Part shown: positions 9,708 to 19,851 of the stretch, in pieces | Layout of the letters: the number at the start of each line of letters is the position of its first letter | Numbering within the stretch: the first letter of the stretch is position 1 | Assembly: GCF_014050145.1 (NCBI RefSeq) | Contig: NZ_JACFYF010000008.1 | Location: 62,001-126,000, forward strand | From: Vibrio marinisediminis | Lineage (GTDB): Bacteria > Pseudomonadota > Gammaproteobacteria > Enterobacterales > Vibrionaceae | Length of the DNA: 64,000 bases | Direction of reading: 5' to 3' | Made by a program: the position numbers and the translations under genes | The notes under the pieces: model-generated | Told to the model about the DNA's origin: nothing | Database searches by the model: none | What the model saw: the letters and a program-made list of their open reading frames with translations, nothing else

Positions 9708-12700
9708 ATGTCAGATCCAAAGTTTATTCACCTTCGTGTTCACAGTGATTTCTCCATGGTTGATGGTCTTTCAAAGGTCCCGCCATTGGTGAAAAAAGTC
9801 GCGGAATTAGGCATGCCAGCCGTGGCATTAACTGATTTCACGAACTTATGTGGTTTGGTGAAGTTTTACGGAACGGCGCATGGTTGTGGTGTAAAGCCTA
9901 TTATAGGTGCCGATTTTGCAGTGCAATCTCCGGAGTTTGGTGATGAGCTGACTAAACTGACGGTACTTGCTGCTGATAATGTCGGTTATAAAAACCTGAC
10001 GTTGCTGATTTCTAAAGCTTACTTACGTGGTCATGTACAGCACCAGCCTGTGATCGACCGAGATTGGTTGCTTGAACTGGCTGAAGGTTTGATCCTCATC
10101 TCTGGTGGTAAGAGTGGTGATGTCGGTAAGGCGCTGCTTAAAGGCAATAAAGCTCTTGTTGAGCAGTGCGTCAGTTTTTATCAAAACAATTTTGCCGATC
10201 GCTTCTATTTAGAGCTGACTCGTACCGGTCGAGCTGATGAAGAAACTTATCTTCATTTTGCTCTAGAGCTGGCCGAGCAGAAAGATCTACCTGTCGTGGC
10301 GACGAACGATGTGGTTTTTCTCTCGCCAGAACTATTTGATGCTCATGAGATCCGTGTTGCGATTCATGATGGTTACACTCTAGAAGATCCTCGCCGTCCT
10401 AAAAATTACAGCCCTCAGCAATACTTACGCACAGAAGAAGAGATGTGTGAGTTGTTTGCAGACATTCCTGAAGCGCTAGAAAACAGCGTCGAAATTGCTA
10501 AGCGTTGTAATGTCACGGTTCGATTAGATGAGTACTTCCTACCCGCTTTCCCTACAGAAGGTATGGAAGAGACGGAATTCTTGGTGATGAAGTCTGAAGA
10601 GGGTTTAGAAGACCGTCTTGAGTTTCTGTTTCCAGATCCCAAAGTGCGTGCTGAGCGACGACCAGAATACGATGACCGCTTAAAGATTGAGCTTGAAGTA
10701 ATCAATAATATGGGATTCCCAGGTTACTTCTTGATCGTAATGGAGTTCATCCAGTGGTCAAAAGACAACGATATTCCTGTTGGTCCGGGTCGTGGTTCAG
10801 GTGCTGGCTCATTGGTGGCTTATGCGCTGAAAATTACCGATCTTGACCCGCTTGAATACGATCTACTCTTCGAACGTTTTCTAAACCCAGAACGTGTCTC
10901 GATGCCCGATTTTGACGTCGACTTCTGCATGGATAAGCGTGACCAAGTTATTGATCACGTGGCAGAAATGTATGGTCGAGACGCCGTATCACAGATCATC
11001 ACTTTTGGTACTATGGCAGCAAAAGCGGTTATCCGCGATGTGGGTCGTGTACTCGGGCACCCATTTGGTTTTGTCGATCGTATCTCAAAATTGGTCCCAC
11101 CTGATCCGGGGATGACTCTTGAGAAAGCCTTTGCCGCAGAGCCGGCCTTGCCTGATCTCTACGCTGCCGATGAGGAAGTCAAAGAACTGATCGATATGTG
11201 TCGAATCCTCGAAGGGTGTACACGAAATGCGGGTAAACACGCGGGTGGTGTGGTTATTTCACCAACAACCATCACCGACTTTGCCCCTATTTATGCCGAC
11301 GCCGAAGGACACTTCCCGGTAACTCAGTTTGATAAAAACGATGTCGAAACTGCAGGCCTGGTTAAGTTTGACTTCTTGGGTCTGCGAACACTGACGATTA
11401 TCGACTGGGCGCTGGGACTCATTAACCCGCGTTTAGAGCGTAATGGCGAAGCACCTGTGCGGATTGAATCGATTCCGCTAGTGGATGAAGCCTCATTCCG
11501 CGTGTTGCAAAACTCAGAAACCACCGCCGTATTCCAGCTTGAATCGCGTGGTATGAAAGATCTGATCAAACGCCTGCAACCGGACTGTTTTGAAGATATC
11601 ATCGCATTGGTTGCCTTGTTCCGTCCGGGACCGTTGCAATCTGGCATGGTTGATAACTTTATCGACCGTAAGCACGGTCGAGAAGCGATCTCATACCCGG
11701 ATGAAAAGTGGCAACATGAGTCGTTAAAAGAAATTCTGGATCCGACCTACGGCATCATCCTTTACCAAGAACAGGTAATGCAGATTGCTCAGGTACTCTC
11801 TGGCTATACCTTGGGTGGCGCAGACATGCTTCGCCGTGCTATGGGTAAGAAAAAACCAGAAGAGATGGCAAAACAGCGTGCCACCTTTGAAGATGGTGCG
11901 GTGAAGAACGGCGTCGACGGCGAGTTGGCGATGAAAATCTTCGACTTGGTAGAAAAGTTTGCCGGTTACGGTTTTAACAAATCGCACTCAGCCGCTTATG
12001 CATTGGTCTCTTACCAAACACTGTGGTTAAAAACCCATTATCCGGCCGAATTTATGGCGGCGGTAATGACGGCCGATATGGACAACACTGAGAAGGTGGT
12101 TGGTCTGGTCGATGAATGTATCCGCATGAAGCTTAAACTGTTGCCACCGGATATCAATGCGGGTTTGTACCGATTTAACGTCGATGAAGATGGTGCGATT
12201 GTTTATGGTATCGGCGCGATTAAAGGGGTAGGTGAAGGACCAATTGAAGCGATTCTTGAAGCGCGTAATAAAGGCGGTCACTTTAAAGACTTGTTTGATT
12301 TCTGTGCGCGTATCGATCTTAAGAAGGTCAACAAACGCGTTATTGAAAAACTGATTTATGCGGGTGCCTTAGATAGACTCGGTCCGCACCGAGCGGCACT
12401 AATGGCATCATTACCTGACGCGGTCAAATCTGCCAGCCAGCACCATCAAGCGGAAGCTTTTGGTCAATCGGATCTGTTTGGTGTTTTAACCGAAGCGCCA
12501 GAAGAAGTGGAAAACAAGTACACCAAAGTTCCACCATGGCCAGAAAAAGTTTGGTTAGAGGGAGAGCGTGAAACCTTAGGTCTTTATTTGACCGGTCACC
12601 CAATTAATGCCTATATCAAGGAACTTGGTAAGTACACCAGTTGTCGATTAAAAGATGCGACGCCTACAAGGCGCGACCAATCGGTCACAATTTCAGGTCT

Positions 12701-13187
12701 TGTTATTGCCTCTCGTGTGATGACTACTAAGCGCGGAACTCGCATTGGTATCATGACACTGGATGACCGTAGTGGTCGAATGGAAGTGATGCTGTTCTCG
12801 GATGCATTAGAAAGATATGCAGAACTGCTTGAAAACGATAAAATTCTTGTAGTTTCCGGACAGGTCAGCTTTGATGATTTTAACGGGGGGCTTAAAATGA
12901 CCGCGCGCGAGGTAATGGACCTTGGCGCAGCACGTGAAAAATATGCACGTGGTCTTTCTGTCTCGATTAGCGAATCGCAAGTCGACAGCCAATTTTTTGA
13001 GCGCTTTAGCGGCGTTCTAGAGCCTTATCGAGCGGGAACTATTCCTGTTCATGTTTATTACCAACGTAAAGATGCAAGAGCACGTTTGACGTTGGGAACA
13101 GAGTGGCGAGTAACGCCAAGTGACGCTCTATTAGATGATTTAAAACAACTGCTTGGTCCTGACCAGGTAGAACTCGAATTTAACTAA
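9708..13187 (+). CDS. dnaE: DNA polymerase III subunit alpha
   Basis: DnaE is the catalytic subunit of the replicative polymerase. The 1159 residues match the E. coli protein (1160). An N-terminal PHP domain (about 1-270, starting near [13 protein letters not shown]) is followed by the C-family polymerase palm. The catalytic aspartates are in [14 protein letters not shown] (around 10900-10940) and [13 protein letters not shown] (around 11370-11405). Then come the fingers, a helix-hairpin-helix region, a clamp-binding motif QSDLF (around 12464-12478) and an OB-fold ([11 protein letters not shown]). The partner proofreading subunit dnaQ and the clamp-loader delta subunit holA are also in this window. 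Confidence 0.98.
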   Translation: MSDPKFIHLRVHSDFSMVDGLSKVPPLVKKVAELGMPAVALTDFTNLCGLVKFYGTAHGCGVKPIIGADFAVQSPEFGDELTKLTVLAADNVGYKNLTLLISKAYLRGHVQHQPVIDRDWLLELAEGLILISGGKSGDVGKALLKGNKALVEQCVSFYQNNFADRFYLELTRTGRADEETYLHFALELAEQKDLPVVATNDVVFLSPELFDAHEIRVAIHDGYTLEDPRRPKNYSPQQYLRTEEEMCELFADIPEALENSVEIAKRCNVTVRLDEYFLPAFPTEGMEETEFLVMKSEEGLEDRLEFLFPDPKVRAERRPEYDDRLKIELEVINNMGFPGYFLIVMEFIQWSKDNDIPVGPGRGSGAGSLVAYALKITDLDPLEYDLLFERFLNPERVSMPDFDVDFCMDKRDQVIDHVAEMYGRDAVSQIITFGTMAAKAVIRDVGRVLGHPFGFVDRISKLVPPDPGMTLEKAFAAEPALPDLYAADEEVKELIDMCRILEGCTRNAGKHAGGVVISPTTITDFAPIYADAEGHFPVTQFDKNDVETAGLVKFDFLGLRTLTIIDWALGLINPRLERNGEAPVRIESIPLVDEASFRVLQNSETTAVFQLESRGMKDLIKRLQPDCFEDIIALVALFRPGPLQSGMVDNFIDRKHGREAISYPDEKWQHESLKEILDPTYGIILYQEQVMQIAQVLSGYTLGGADMLRRAMGKKKPEEMAKQRATFEDGAVKNGVDGELAMKIFDLVEKFAGYGFNKSHSAAYALVSYQTLWLKTHYPAEFMAAVMTADMDNTEKVVGLVDECIRMKLKLLPPDINAGLYRFNVDEDGAIVYGIGAIKGVGEGPIEAILEARNKGGHFKDLFDFCARIDLKKVNKRVIEKLIYAGALDRLGPHRAALMASLPDAVKSASQHHQAEAFGQSDLFGVLTEAPEEVENKYTKVPPWPEKVWLEGERETLGLYLTGHPINAYIKELGKYTSCRLKDATPTRRDQSVTISGLVIASRVMTTKRGTRIGIMTLDDRSGRMEVMLFSDALERYAELLENDKILVVSGQVSFDDFNGGLKMTAREVMDLGAAREKYARGLSVSISESQVDSQFFERFSGVLEPYRAGTIPVHVYYQRKDARARLTLGTEWRVTPSDALLDDLKQLLGPDQVELEFN

Positions 13188-13224
13188 ATTTAGCACACGT
13201 TGCTGAATCAAAAAGGATCGATAG

Positions 13225-14184
13225 ATGAGCCTAAACTTTCTAGAATTTGAAAAGCCTATCGCAGAACTTGAAGCCAAAATCGAAGCGCTGCGTGGCGTGT
13301 CTCGCCATGGTGGTGATTCTGGTGTCGATCTCGAGAAAGAGATTGAACAGCTGGAGAAGAAAAGCCTAGAGCTTAAAAAGAAAATCTTCAGTGATTTAGG
13401 TGCTTGGGAAACGGCTCAACTTGCTCGTCACCCTTTACGTCCTTATACGCTAAATTATATTGAGCACATCTTTACTGAATTTGATGAGCTTGCCGGTGAC
13501 CGTGCCTACGCAGATGATAAAGCGATTGTCGGCGGTATGGCGCGTTTAGAAGGTCGCCCAGTGATGATCATTGGTCACCAAAAAGGTCGTGAAACTAAAG
13601 AAAAAGTGAAGCGTAATTTCGGTATGCCAAAACCAGAAGGTTACCGTAAAGCGTTGCGTCTAATGCGAATGGCAGAGCGCTTTAATATGCCTATCATTAC
13701 CTTTATCGATACTGCAGGTGCATACCCTGGTGTTGGTGCAGAAGAGCGCGGTCAATCTGAAGCAATTGCAACGAACCTAAAAGTGATGGCTGGCTTGAAA
13801 GTACCAGTGATTTGTAACGTTGTGGGTGAAGGTGGCTCTGGTGGTGCATTGGCCATTGGTGTGGGTGATTACGTCAACATGCTGCAATACTCTACTTACG
13901 CGGTTATTTCCCCAGAAGGTTGCGCTTCAATTTTATGGCGTGATTCAGATAAAGCGCCACAAGCTGCAGAAGCGATGGGCTTGATTGCACCTCGTCTAAA
14001 AGAACTTGAGCTGATTGATGAAATCATCGAAGAGCCGTTAGGTGGTGCACATCGTAACCACAAAGAGATGGCGGCTAACATGAAGCAAACGTTGCTTCGT
14101 CAGTTGGAAGAGCTGGAACAGTTTGACGATGAAGCGCTATTAGCTCGTCGTTATCAGCGTCTGATGAATTACGGTTATTGCTGA
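13225..14184 (+). CDS. accA: Acetyl-CoA carboxylase carboxyltransferase subunit alpha
   Basis: AccA with AccD transfers carboxyl from biotin-BCCP to acetyl-CoA to make malonyl-CoA, the committed step of fatty-acid synthesis. The 319 residues equal the E. coli length. An N-terminal helical, Lys/Glu-rich segment (about 25-60) precedes the crotonase-like fold. Glycine-rich oxyanion and CoA-binding elements are visible: [18 protein letters not shown] and [17 protein letters not shown]. The start is supported by AAGGA at 13211-13215. It lies 37 bases after dnaE, as in E. coli, and a long palindrome and a terminator follow. Confidence 0.97.
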   Translation: MSLNFLEFEKPIAELEAKIEALRGVSRHGGDSGVDLEKEIEQLEKKSLELKKKIFSDLGAWETAQLARHPLRPYTLNYIEHIFTEFDELAGDRAYADDKAIVGGMARLEGRPVMIIGHQKGRETKEKVKRNFGMPKPEGYRKALRLMRMAERFNMPIITFIDTAGAYPGVGAEERGQSEAIATNLKVMAGLKVPVICNVVGEGGSGGALAIGVGDYVNMLQYSTYAVISPEGCASILWRDSDKAPQAAEAMGLIAPRLKELELIDEIIEEPLGGAHRNHKEMAANMKQTLLRQLEELEQFDDEALLARRYQRLMNYGYC

Positions 14185-14187
14185 TCC

Positions 14188-14309
14188 CTGCCTACTAGGA
14201 ACTGCAGCGTTGTTGACGGGTACTCAAAAAACTCATCACATAGTGGACTATGCTCAGAGGCTTTTCTCGCTGGTCGCCTAGCTGCAATCCCGATTAGTTT
14301 GGGATAGGT
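14188..14309. repeat. Long imperfect intergenic palindrome after accA
   Basis: The inner stem CATAGT-gg-ACTATG (14239-14252) sits at the centre of an imperfect inverted repeat about 120 bases long. GCAGC at 14204-14208 faces GCTGC at 14281-14285 with a two-base offset, and outer segments rich in CC/GG also face each other. It encodes nothing, lies wholly between genes and resembles a dispersed intergenic palindromic repeat rather than a simple terminator. A second palindrome of similar build is at 43314-43393. Confidence 0.6.
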
Positions 14310-14326
14310 GCTTTAAATACATAATG

Positions 14327-14356
14327 AAGGGTTGAGCATAGTCTCAACCCTTTTTA
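14327..14356 (+). terminator. Intrinsic terminator of accA
   Basis: AAGGGTTGAG (14327-14336) pairs perfectly with CTCAACCCTT (14343-14352) around the loop CATAGT, followed by more T residues. It ends the dnaE-accA transcript and isolates tilS. Confidence 0.85.
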
Positions 14357-14402
14357 TTTTTGGTGTAGAATACTTTCAATTAACTTGCCAATGTGTAGAA
14401 CT

Positions 14403-15710
14403 ATGGACGCGCTATTCCCTGCTTTTAATCGCTCACTAAAAGATGTCAAAGCCAATAAAATTGTCTTGGCGCTTAGTGGCGGTATGGACTCCAGAGTATT
14501 GCTTGATTTACTTCATCGCTATCAAAATGAGAATTCAGTCTCGTGTTTGGCGGTGCATGTTCATCATGGCTTAAGTGCCAATGCGAACCATTGGGTGCAG
14601 CAGTGCCAACAGTGGTGTGCGGATGCGGGTATAGAGCTTGCGGTTGAGTATGTTGAACTATCGCTTAAAGGGCAAAGTATAGAGGAGTGCGCGAGAGAAG
14701 CGCGTTACCAAGCGTTGGCGAAGCATCTCGGCATGGGGGATGTTCTGCTGACTGGGCAACACAGTGATGATCAACTGGAAACCTTTTTGTTAGCACTCAA
14801 GCGTGGCAGTGGTCCGAAAGGTTTATCCGCAATGGCAAAGCAGATGCCTTTTCAAGGAGCGACATTAATTCGCCCTTTACTTGATGTTGCTCGCGAGCAG
14901 ATTGAGCAATATGCTCAAGTTAAGGCATTAGAGTGGGTTGAAGATGAAAGCAATCAAGATACCCGTTTTGACCGTAATTTCATCCGCCACCAGGTTACGC
15001 CCGTTCTTAAACAGCGCTGGCCACATATTCATTCTGCCGTGCAAAGAACTAGTGAGCTGTGTGCTGAGCAAGAAGCGTTGCTAGAAGAGTTGCTCAGTAG
15101 CACATTGGCAGTCGCAACCTATGATGATAGTAGTTTGTCGATTGAGTTCCTTGCTCAACAAAGTGAGCGAGTACGCACGCAGCTTATTCGTATGTGGTTT
15201 GCAGCGGCTGGGCTTAAAATGCCAAGCAGAGAGCATATTGCCAAAATTTGGCTAGAAGTCGCGCTTGCCCGTCAAGATGCTAACCCAATACTGAACCTCA
15301 ATGGTGGGCAAGTCCGTCGATTCTCTGAGCGTTTATATTGGGTGAGTTCAGTTGAGGATATCAGCCGTTGGCAAAGTCGCATCCAATTAAATCAGTCGAT
15401 CGATTTACCTGACAATTTAGGTGCACTGAAGCTGGTCAATTCGCCTCAAGGTAAGCTTTCGTTATTGGCACTACAAAGCGCTCCGTTGACTATTATATTT
15501 GATCCAGAAGGATTGAGTGCTCATCCGCTTGGTCGTGGACATAGTCGAAAACTTAAAAAGTTGTTTCAAGAGTATGGCATTCCCAGCTGGCTTCGTCGCC
15601 GATTACCGATTCTGATTTGTGGTGATCAAGTGGTGGCTATCGCAAATTTATTTATTGATGTGCATTTTTCAGGTCAAGATTGTGAACTTATCTGGGACAA
15701 GCCCTTGTAA
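14403..15710 (+). CDS. tilS: tRNA(Ile)-lysidine synthetase TilS
   Basis: TilS attaches lysine to C34 of the CAU-anticodon tRNA(Ile), forming lysidine so that the tRNA reads AUA and is charged with isoleucine. From ATG 14403 the product has 435 residues; TTG 14385 and ATG 14391 are in-frame alternatives. The PP-loop ATP-binding motif SGGMDS is near residue 25. Further marks of the family are HVHHGLS, HSDDQLETFLL and the conserved RNFIRH (NFIRHQVTP). The C-terminal part (SRKLKKLFQEYGIPSWLRRRLP) is the tRNA acceptor-stem binding domain. In E. coli tilS is also close to accA. Confidence 0.95.
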   Translation: MDALFPAFNRSLKDVKANKIVLALSGGMDSRVLLDLLHRYQNENSVSCLAVHVHHGLSANANHWVQQCQQWCADAGIELAVEYVELSLKGQSIEECAREARYQALAKHLGMGDVLLTGQHSDDQLETFLLALKRGSGPKGLSAMAKQMPFQGATLIRPLLDVAREQIEQYAQVKALEWVEDESNQDTRFDRNFIRHQVTPVLKQRWPHIHSAVQRTSELCAEQEALLEELLSSTLAVATYDDSSLSIEFLAQQSERVRTQLIRMWFAAAGLKMPSREHIAKIWLEVALARQDANPILNLNGGQVRRFSERLYWVSSVEDISRWQSRIQLNQSIDLPDNLGALKLVNSPQGKLSLLALQSAPLTIIFDPEGLSAHPLGRGHSRKLKKLFQEYGIPSWLRRRLPILICGDQVVAIANLFIDVHFSGQDCELIWDKPL

Positions 15711-15786
15711 CTTATGTGACAATTTTATCCAAGCATAAAACACAATAACTAGGTTGAATGACCCTACGCACACATAAGGAAGAACA

Positions 15787-16101
15787 ATGAACAAATTTGC
15801 TATTGGATTGGTTATCGGAATAGGTTTAATCAGTGGTCAAGCATTAGCGGCAGGTGATGCTGCAGCTGGTAAAGCAAAAGCGGCAGTATGTGCTGCTTGT
15901 CATGGTGCTGATGGTATCGCGATGATTCCGGGTTACCCTAATCTGAAAGGTCAGAATGAACAGTACATCACCTCATCAATTAAAGCATACCAAACCAATC
16001 AGAGAACAGGTGGTTTGTCAGCGGTGATGAAAGCTCAAGCTGATATGCTAAGTGATGCAGATATTGCGAATTTAGCTGCATACTATGCAAGTTTGAAGTA
16101 A
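15787..16101 (+). CDS. Small periplasmic class I cytochrome c
   Basis: This 104-residue protein is a monohaem cytochrome c. It has a signal peptide of about 21 residues (Ala-rich cleavage region LAAG), one haem-binding motif CAACH (about residues 35-39), and a likely distal Met ligand, with AMIPGYPNL or the later MKAQADM as candidates. The C-terminal helix [14 protein letters not shown] is typical of the c4/c5/c553 type. It presumably carries electrons in the periplasm between respiratory complexes, but its partners cannot be read from the sequence. It is a single-gene unit with AAGGAAGA before the ATG and its own terminator. Confidence 0.88.
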   Translation: MNKFAIGLVIGIGLISGQALAAGDAAAGKAKAAVCAACHGADGIAMIPGYPNLKGQNEQYITSSIKAYQTNQRTGGLSAVMKAQADMLSDADIANLAAYYASLK

Positions 16102-16124
16102 GCCAACTTAAATTTTTGAAAATT

Positions 16125-16153
16125 AGCCCGGGCAAATACGCTCGGGCTTTTTA
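16125..16153 (+). terminator. Terminator after the cytochrome c gene
   Basis: AGCCCGGGC (16125-16133) pairs with GCTCGGGCT (16140-16148), with one G-T wobble and the loop AAATAC, followed by a T run. The tail of this structure is duplicated just downstream. Confidence 0.85.
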
Positions 16154-16173
16154 TTACTTGGGCTTTTTATTAC
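16144..16173 (+). repeat. Tandem 14-base direct repeat at the terminator tail
   Basis: GGGCTTTTTATTAC occurs at 16144-16157 and again, exactly, at 16160-16173, separated by TT (16-base period). It copies the descending arm and T-tract of the preceding terminator. Confidence 0.85.
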
Positions 16174-16214
16174 AGTAGCTTTTTGGGATAATGCAGCAAA
16201 CAACGTAAGTTTAA

Positions 16215-16562
<348 letters not shown>

Positions 16563-16569
16563 TTCTAAC

Positions 16570-16592
16570 AAAGAGCCGCAAGGCTCTTTTGT
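16570..16592 (+). terminator. Terminator of glnB
   Basis: AAAGAGCC (16570-16577) and GGCTCTTT (16582-16589) form a perfect stem with the loop GCAA and a T tail. Confidence 0.85.
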
Positions 16593-16662
16593 TTTAATGG
16601 TCAATAGTTAGGATGACCGTTATTTCCCCCCTCACTAAGGATATTAACGAGATATCCCTGTT

Positions 16663-17508
16663 ATGAAGAAAAAAGCTCTAATCGCATTGCCATTTGCTGC
16701 TGTTGCCGCTGTCCTCATTGCTTACCAAATCATTTTTACTTTGCCAGAGTCCGCCAAAGTATCGACCTTATCGCCTTCGATAAAAACGCCCGAGCTTGCT
16801 TGTTATAACAACCCTGACGCAGAGGTGATTGACCAGCAAGGCAAGTTGAATCTGTTGGTGTGGAATATCTATAAACAAAATCGCCCTAACTGGCAAAGTG
16901 CACTACAGAGCCTAGCCCAAGATAAGCAATTAGTACTGCTGCAAGAAGCAAGTATGACGGTGGGACTGCGTGCATGGATAGATAAAGGGCAGTGGAGCGG
17001 AAATGTTGTGGACGCGTTTAAAGCGTTTGATACCTCAGCTGGGGTGCTGAATCTTGCTCACCAACTGCCTAAGCTCGCGTGTGCCTATACTGAGATGGAA
17101 CCATGGTTAAGGTTGCCTAAATCGGCAATATACGCCACTTACCCACTCTCCAATGGGCAAGTTCTTGCTGTTGTGAACATTCATGCGATTAACTTTACTT
17201 ATGGGACGGAAGAGTATCATCGACAACTGGGCGCGTTAGCGAATGCGTTATCAAAGCATACTGGACCAATGATTGTCGCAGGGGACTTTAACAGTTGGAG
17301 TGAAGAGCGCTTGCAGGTGATGAAATCATTATTGGATAAGTTAGCGGTGAAAGAAGCGGTTTTTCAGCCAGATCATCGTAAGCAGTTCATTAATGGCTTG
17401 CCGTTAGATCATGTCTTTTATCGGGGCTTAGTACTAGAAAAAGCAAAGGCGCCACTCTCTGACGCCTCTGATCATAATCCAATTGAAGTCTATTTTAGTT
17501 TGCCATAA
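16663..17508 (+). CDS. yafD: YafD-like endonuclease/exonuclease/phosphatase family protein (UPF0294)
   Basis: This 281-residue protein belongs to the endonuclease/exonuclease/phosphatase superfamily, UPF0294 branch, which includes E. coli YafD. A membrane segment (about 5-24) anchors it with the catalytic domain outside the cytoplasm or as a secreted form. Superfamily motifs are visible: LLVWNIYKQNRPNW (metal-binding Asn), LLQEAS (metal-binding Glu), VNIHAINF, VAGDFNSW (Asp and Asn) and ASDHNPIEV (catalytic Asp-His). The substrate is unknown. In E. coli yafD is also near mltD-gloB-rnhA-dnaQ. The catalytic residues look intact, so an active phosphodiesterase or phosphatase is likely. Confidence 0.85.
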   Translation: MKKKALIALPFAAVAAVLIAYQIIFTLPESAKVSTLSPSIKTPELACYNNPDAEVIDQQGKLNLLVWNIYKQNRPNWQSALQSLAQDKQLVLLQEASMTVGLRAWIDKGQWSGNVVDAFKAFDTSAGVLNLAHQLPKLACAYTEMEPWLRLPKSAIYATYPLSNGQVLAVVNIHAINFTYGTEEYHRQLGALANALSKHTGPMIVAGDFNSWSEERLQVMKSLLDKLAVKEAVFQPDHRKQFINGLPLDHVFYRGLVLEKAKAPLSDASDHNPIEVYFSLP

Positions 17509-17526
17509 ACCGAGAGGTTAGGAGCT

Positions 17527-18213
17527 TTAGAAAATAATCAAATAGAGCGCCCAAGCACCAAAGTAAACCAGCCATGGCAGAGCGGAAATTGCTAACGCTT
17601 GACCGCGTTCAAACTCTGTCCATGTGCCGACAGCTGCGAAGCCTAAAGCGATGTACCAAGGCATCAATAGTGGAAGAGTGTTAGCAAAGGCATACCAATC
17701 GCTGGTCATTGGCAGTTTTAGCAAACCATTCAGGCTGTTTAAATCTGCGGCGTAACTCAGCACTTGACCGTGTTTCAGTAACGCACTGACATAACTGGCG
17801 AGATCGCCCAATACAGCCGGGAAAATAATCACACAGCTTGCCGCAAACCACTTCCAAAAACCGTGCTGATGTTGGCTAGGTTTGGTGGCAAAAAAGAACC
17901 AAAATGCCAATAGGGTGATAGTGGTGATACGCCCCAATATATCTAAGATGATCTCAGTTGCCATCAAAGTATTGGCGTCCAGCAACGCGATTTGCTCTGG
18001 GCGGATCTGCTCAAGTTGTGGGATTAAGCTTTGTTTGAGCCACTCAAAATCCACCATGTCAAAGTAAGCGCCCCAAAATAGGAACGGGGTGACTAACAAT
18101 ACAATAAACGGTTGCCAACCCCACATACCGCGCTGGTGCAGCGCGATAAAGCAAGCGCTAGGCGAGCGGAATATATCGACTAGCATGGTTAAAGGGTTGC
18201 TAGACGGGGTCAT
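17527..18213 (-). CDS. Yip1-family inner-membrane protein
   Basis: This 228-residue protein has about five hydrophobic membrane segments (around residues 32-50, 95-115, 125-145, 178-200 and 205-226) and the general layout of the YIP1 domain family (early FRSPSACF motif, Trp- and Phe-rich helices). Bacterial members have no established function. Its start overlaps the mltD stop by four bases, so it is co-transcribed with and translationally coupled to the murein hydrolase mltD. That suggests, without proving it, an envelope-related role. Confidence 0.75.
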   Translation of the reverse strand: MTPSSNPLTMLVDIFRSPSACFIALHQRGMWGWQPFIVLLVTPFLFWGAYFDMVDFEWLKQSLIPQLEQIRPEQIALLDANTLMATEIILDILGRITTITLLAFWFFFATKPSQHQHGFWKWFAASCVIIFPAVLGDLASYVSALLKHGQVLSYAADLNSLNGLLKLPMTSDWYAFANTLPLLMPWYIALGFAAVGTWTEFERGQALAISALPWLVYFGAWALYLIIF

Positions 18214-19781
18214 ACGCTCACCTTAGTTACGTCGACATACAGTTTGAGTTTCTGACCAGGCTGAAGATATTTCTTCTGCTGTAGGTTATTCCACTTCACC
18301 ACATCGTGGCTTTTCACTTTAAATTTGTTTGCTATACCACTCACGGTGTCACCATTGCGTACTTTGTAAAAGACTGTACGAATAATGGCACCATCAGAGC
18401 TGTTTTTCCAAATGACAAGGTTTTGACCGATACGCAATGTGTCGCGTGGTCCCATACCATTCCATTTCGCTAGCGAGGTATGTGACACTTTATTCGCTTT
18501 AGCAATACTCCACAGGCTATCACCTTTAGAGACGGTATGAGTAAGTTTGTACTTACCACGAGCCGTTGCTTGCGTCTTAGCGAGTCGGTTTGCTGCGCTT
18601 AGGGTGTAAGCTTGGTCATCTTTCGTTGATACCGGGATCAATAGGTGCTGACCAATACGAATGCTATTGCTCTTCATATTGTTGGCACTGCGGATCACTT
18701 TGCTGGTGGTGTTGTATTTACGAGCAAGCACGCTAACAGTGTCGCCAGATTGAACCTTATAGCGAACGACTTTCATGCCTTTGCCGCGGTTGGCATTGAG
18801 CTGAGAGTGGAACTTTTTAACAGAATCTACGGGTAACAGTAGTTGGTTGTTGCCATCGGGTGCCGTCGCCCATTGGTTGTAAGCCGGGTTCAATCCTTGA
18901 AGCTCACGAACAGAGATACCCGCGTAGTTTGCGGCGATAGCGAGATCTAATTGCTCTTTTGGCTGAACGACTTCGACGACTTGTTTGTTCGCAATGGCAG
19001 GAATATCAATGCCGTACTTCTCTTGATTGGCGATGATATCGGCTAAGGCCAACAGTTTAGGTACGTAGCTGCTGGTCTCTTTTGGTAGATCTAAAGAGAA
19101 GAAGTCAATAGGTTTGCCTAGCTTCTTGTTCTTTCTAATCGCACTTGATACTCGACCACCGCCACTGTTGTATGCTGCAATAGCGTGTTGCCAGTTACTA
19201 TCAAAGCGTTGATTCAAATCGGTTAGAAAATCGAGTGCCGCATCCGTTGCCGCAGAAACATCACGTCGACCGTCATACCAAAAATTCTGCTCTAGCCCAT
19301 ACATCTTGCCCGTTGAGGGTACAAATTGCCAAAGACCCGCCGCACTGCCATGCGAGTAAGCAAAAGCGTCAAATGAGCTTTCTACGATAGGTAGAAGCGC
19401 AAGCTCCAAAGGAAGATTGCGTTGTTCAATTTTCTCTGTAATTAGGAACAAGAAAGGCTGAGCACGTTGTGAAACCGTTTTTAGGTGGCTAGGGTGTTTC
19501 AGATACCAAGTTCGGTAGTAGTCCACTTTTTTATGCTCTGGAATTGGCATTTCCAGCTGCATGGCGATGCGTTGCCATACATCTTCTTGTGTTTGTGGGG
19601 TAACAACAGGCGCTGTAACTACTTTTGGTTCTACGGGGGTAGTCACCGATGATGCTGGAGCTACTGCAACAGTAGAAGTATTGTCAGAGGTATTATCAAC
19701 CTCTGATTTAGGAGTAGTAGGCTGGGTTGATTGGCAACCGGCTAAAACCAGTGCAAGCACCCAGCTATGTTTAAATCGCAT
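18210..19781 (-). CDS. mltD: Membrane-bound lytic murein transglycosylase D with three LysM domains
   Basis: MltD cleaves the MurNAc-GlcNAc bond of murein with formation of 1,6-anhydroMurNAc. The 523-residue precursor is a lipoprotein: the lipobox LAGC puts the acylated Cys at residue 15. A low-complexity Thr/Val/Pro linker (about 20-65) leads to the SLT domain with the catalytic glutamate in PIVESSFDAFAYS and the motif AAGLWQFVPSTG. Three LysM murein-binding domains follow (YKVQSGDTVSVLA, HTVSKGDSLWSIA, YKVRNGDTVSGIA), against two in the 452-residue E. coli protein. It is the first gene of a pair with the Yip1-family gene. Confidence 0.95.
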   Translation of the reverse strand: MRFKHSWVLALVLAGCQSTQPTTPKSEVDNTSDNTSTVAVAPASSVTTPVEPKVVTAPVVTPQTQEDVWQRIAMQLEMPIPEHKKVDYYRTWYLKHPSHLKTVSQRAQPFLFLITEKIEQRNLPLELALLPIVESSFDAFAYSHGSAAGLWQFVPSTGKMYGLEQNFWYDGRRDVSAATDAALDFLTDLNQRFDSNWQHAIAAYNSGGGRVSSAIRKNKKLGKPIDFFSLDLPKETSSYVPKLLALADIIANQEKYGIDIPAIANKQVVEVVQPKEQLDLAIAANYAGISVRELQGLNPAYNQWATAPDGNNQLLLPVDSVKKFHSQLNANRGKGMKVVRYKVQSGDTVSVLARKYNTTSKVIRSANNMKSNSIRIGQHLLIPVSTKDDQAYTLSAANRLAKTQATARGKYKLTHTVSKGDSLWSIAKANKVSHTSLAKWNGMGPRDTLRIGQNLVIWKNSSDGAIIRTVFYKVRNGDTVSGIANKFKVKSHDVVKWNNLQQKKYLQPGQKLKLYVDVTKVSV

Positions 19782-19851
19782 GGTACAGCCCTTATAAAAT
19801 TTGGCTGCTGATAATACTTGCGACTTTGGTTATCTGACAAGCAAGAAAACG

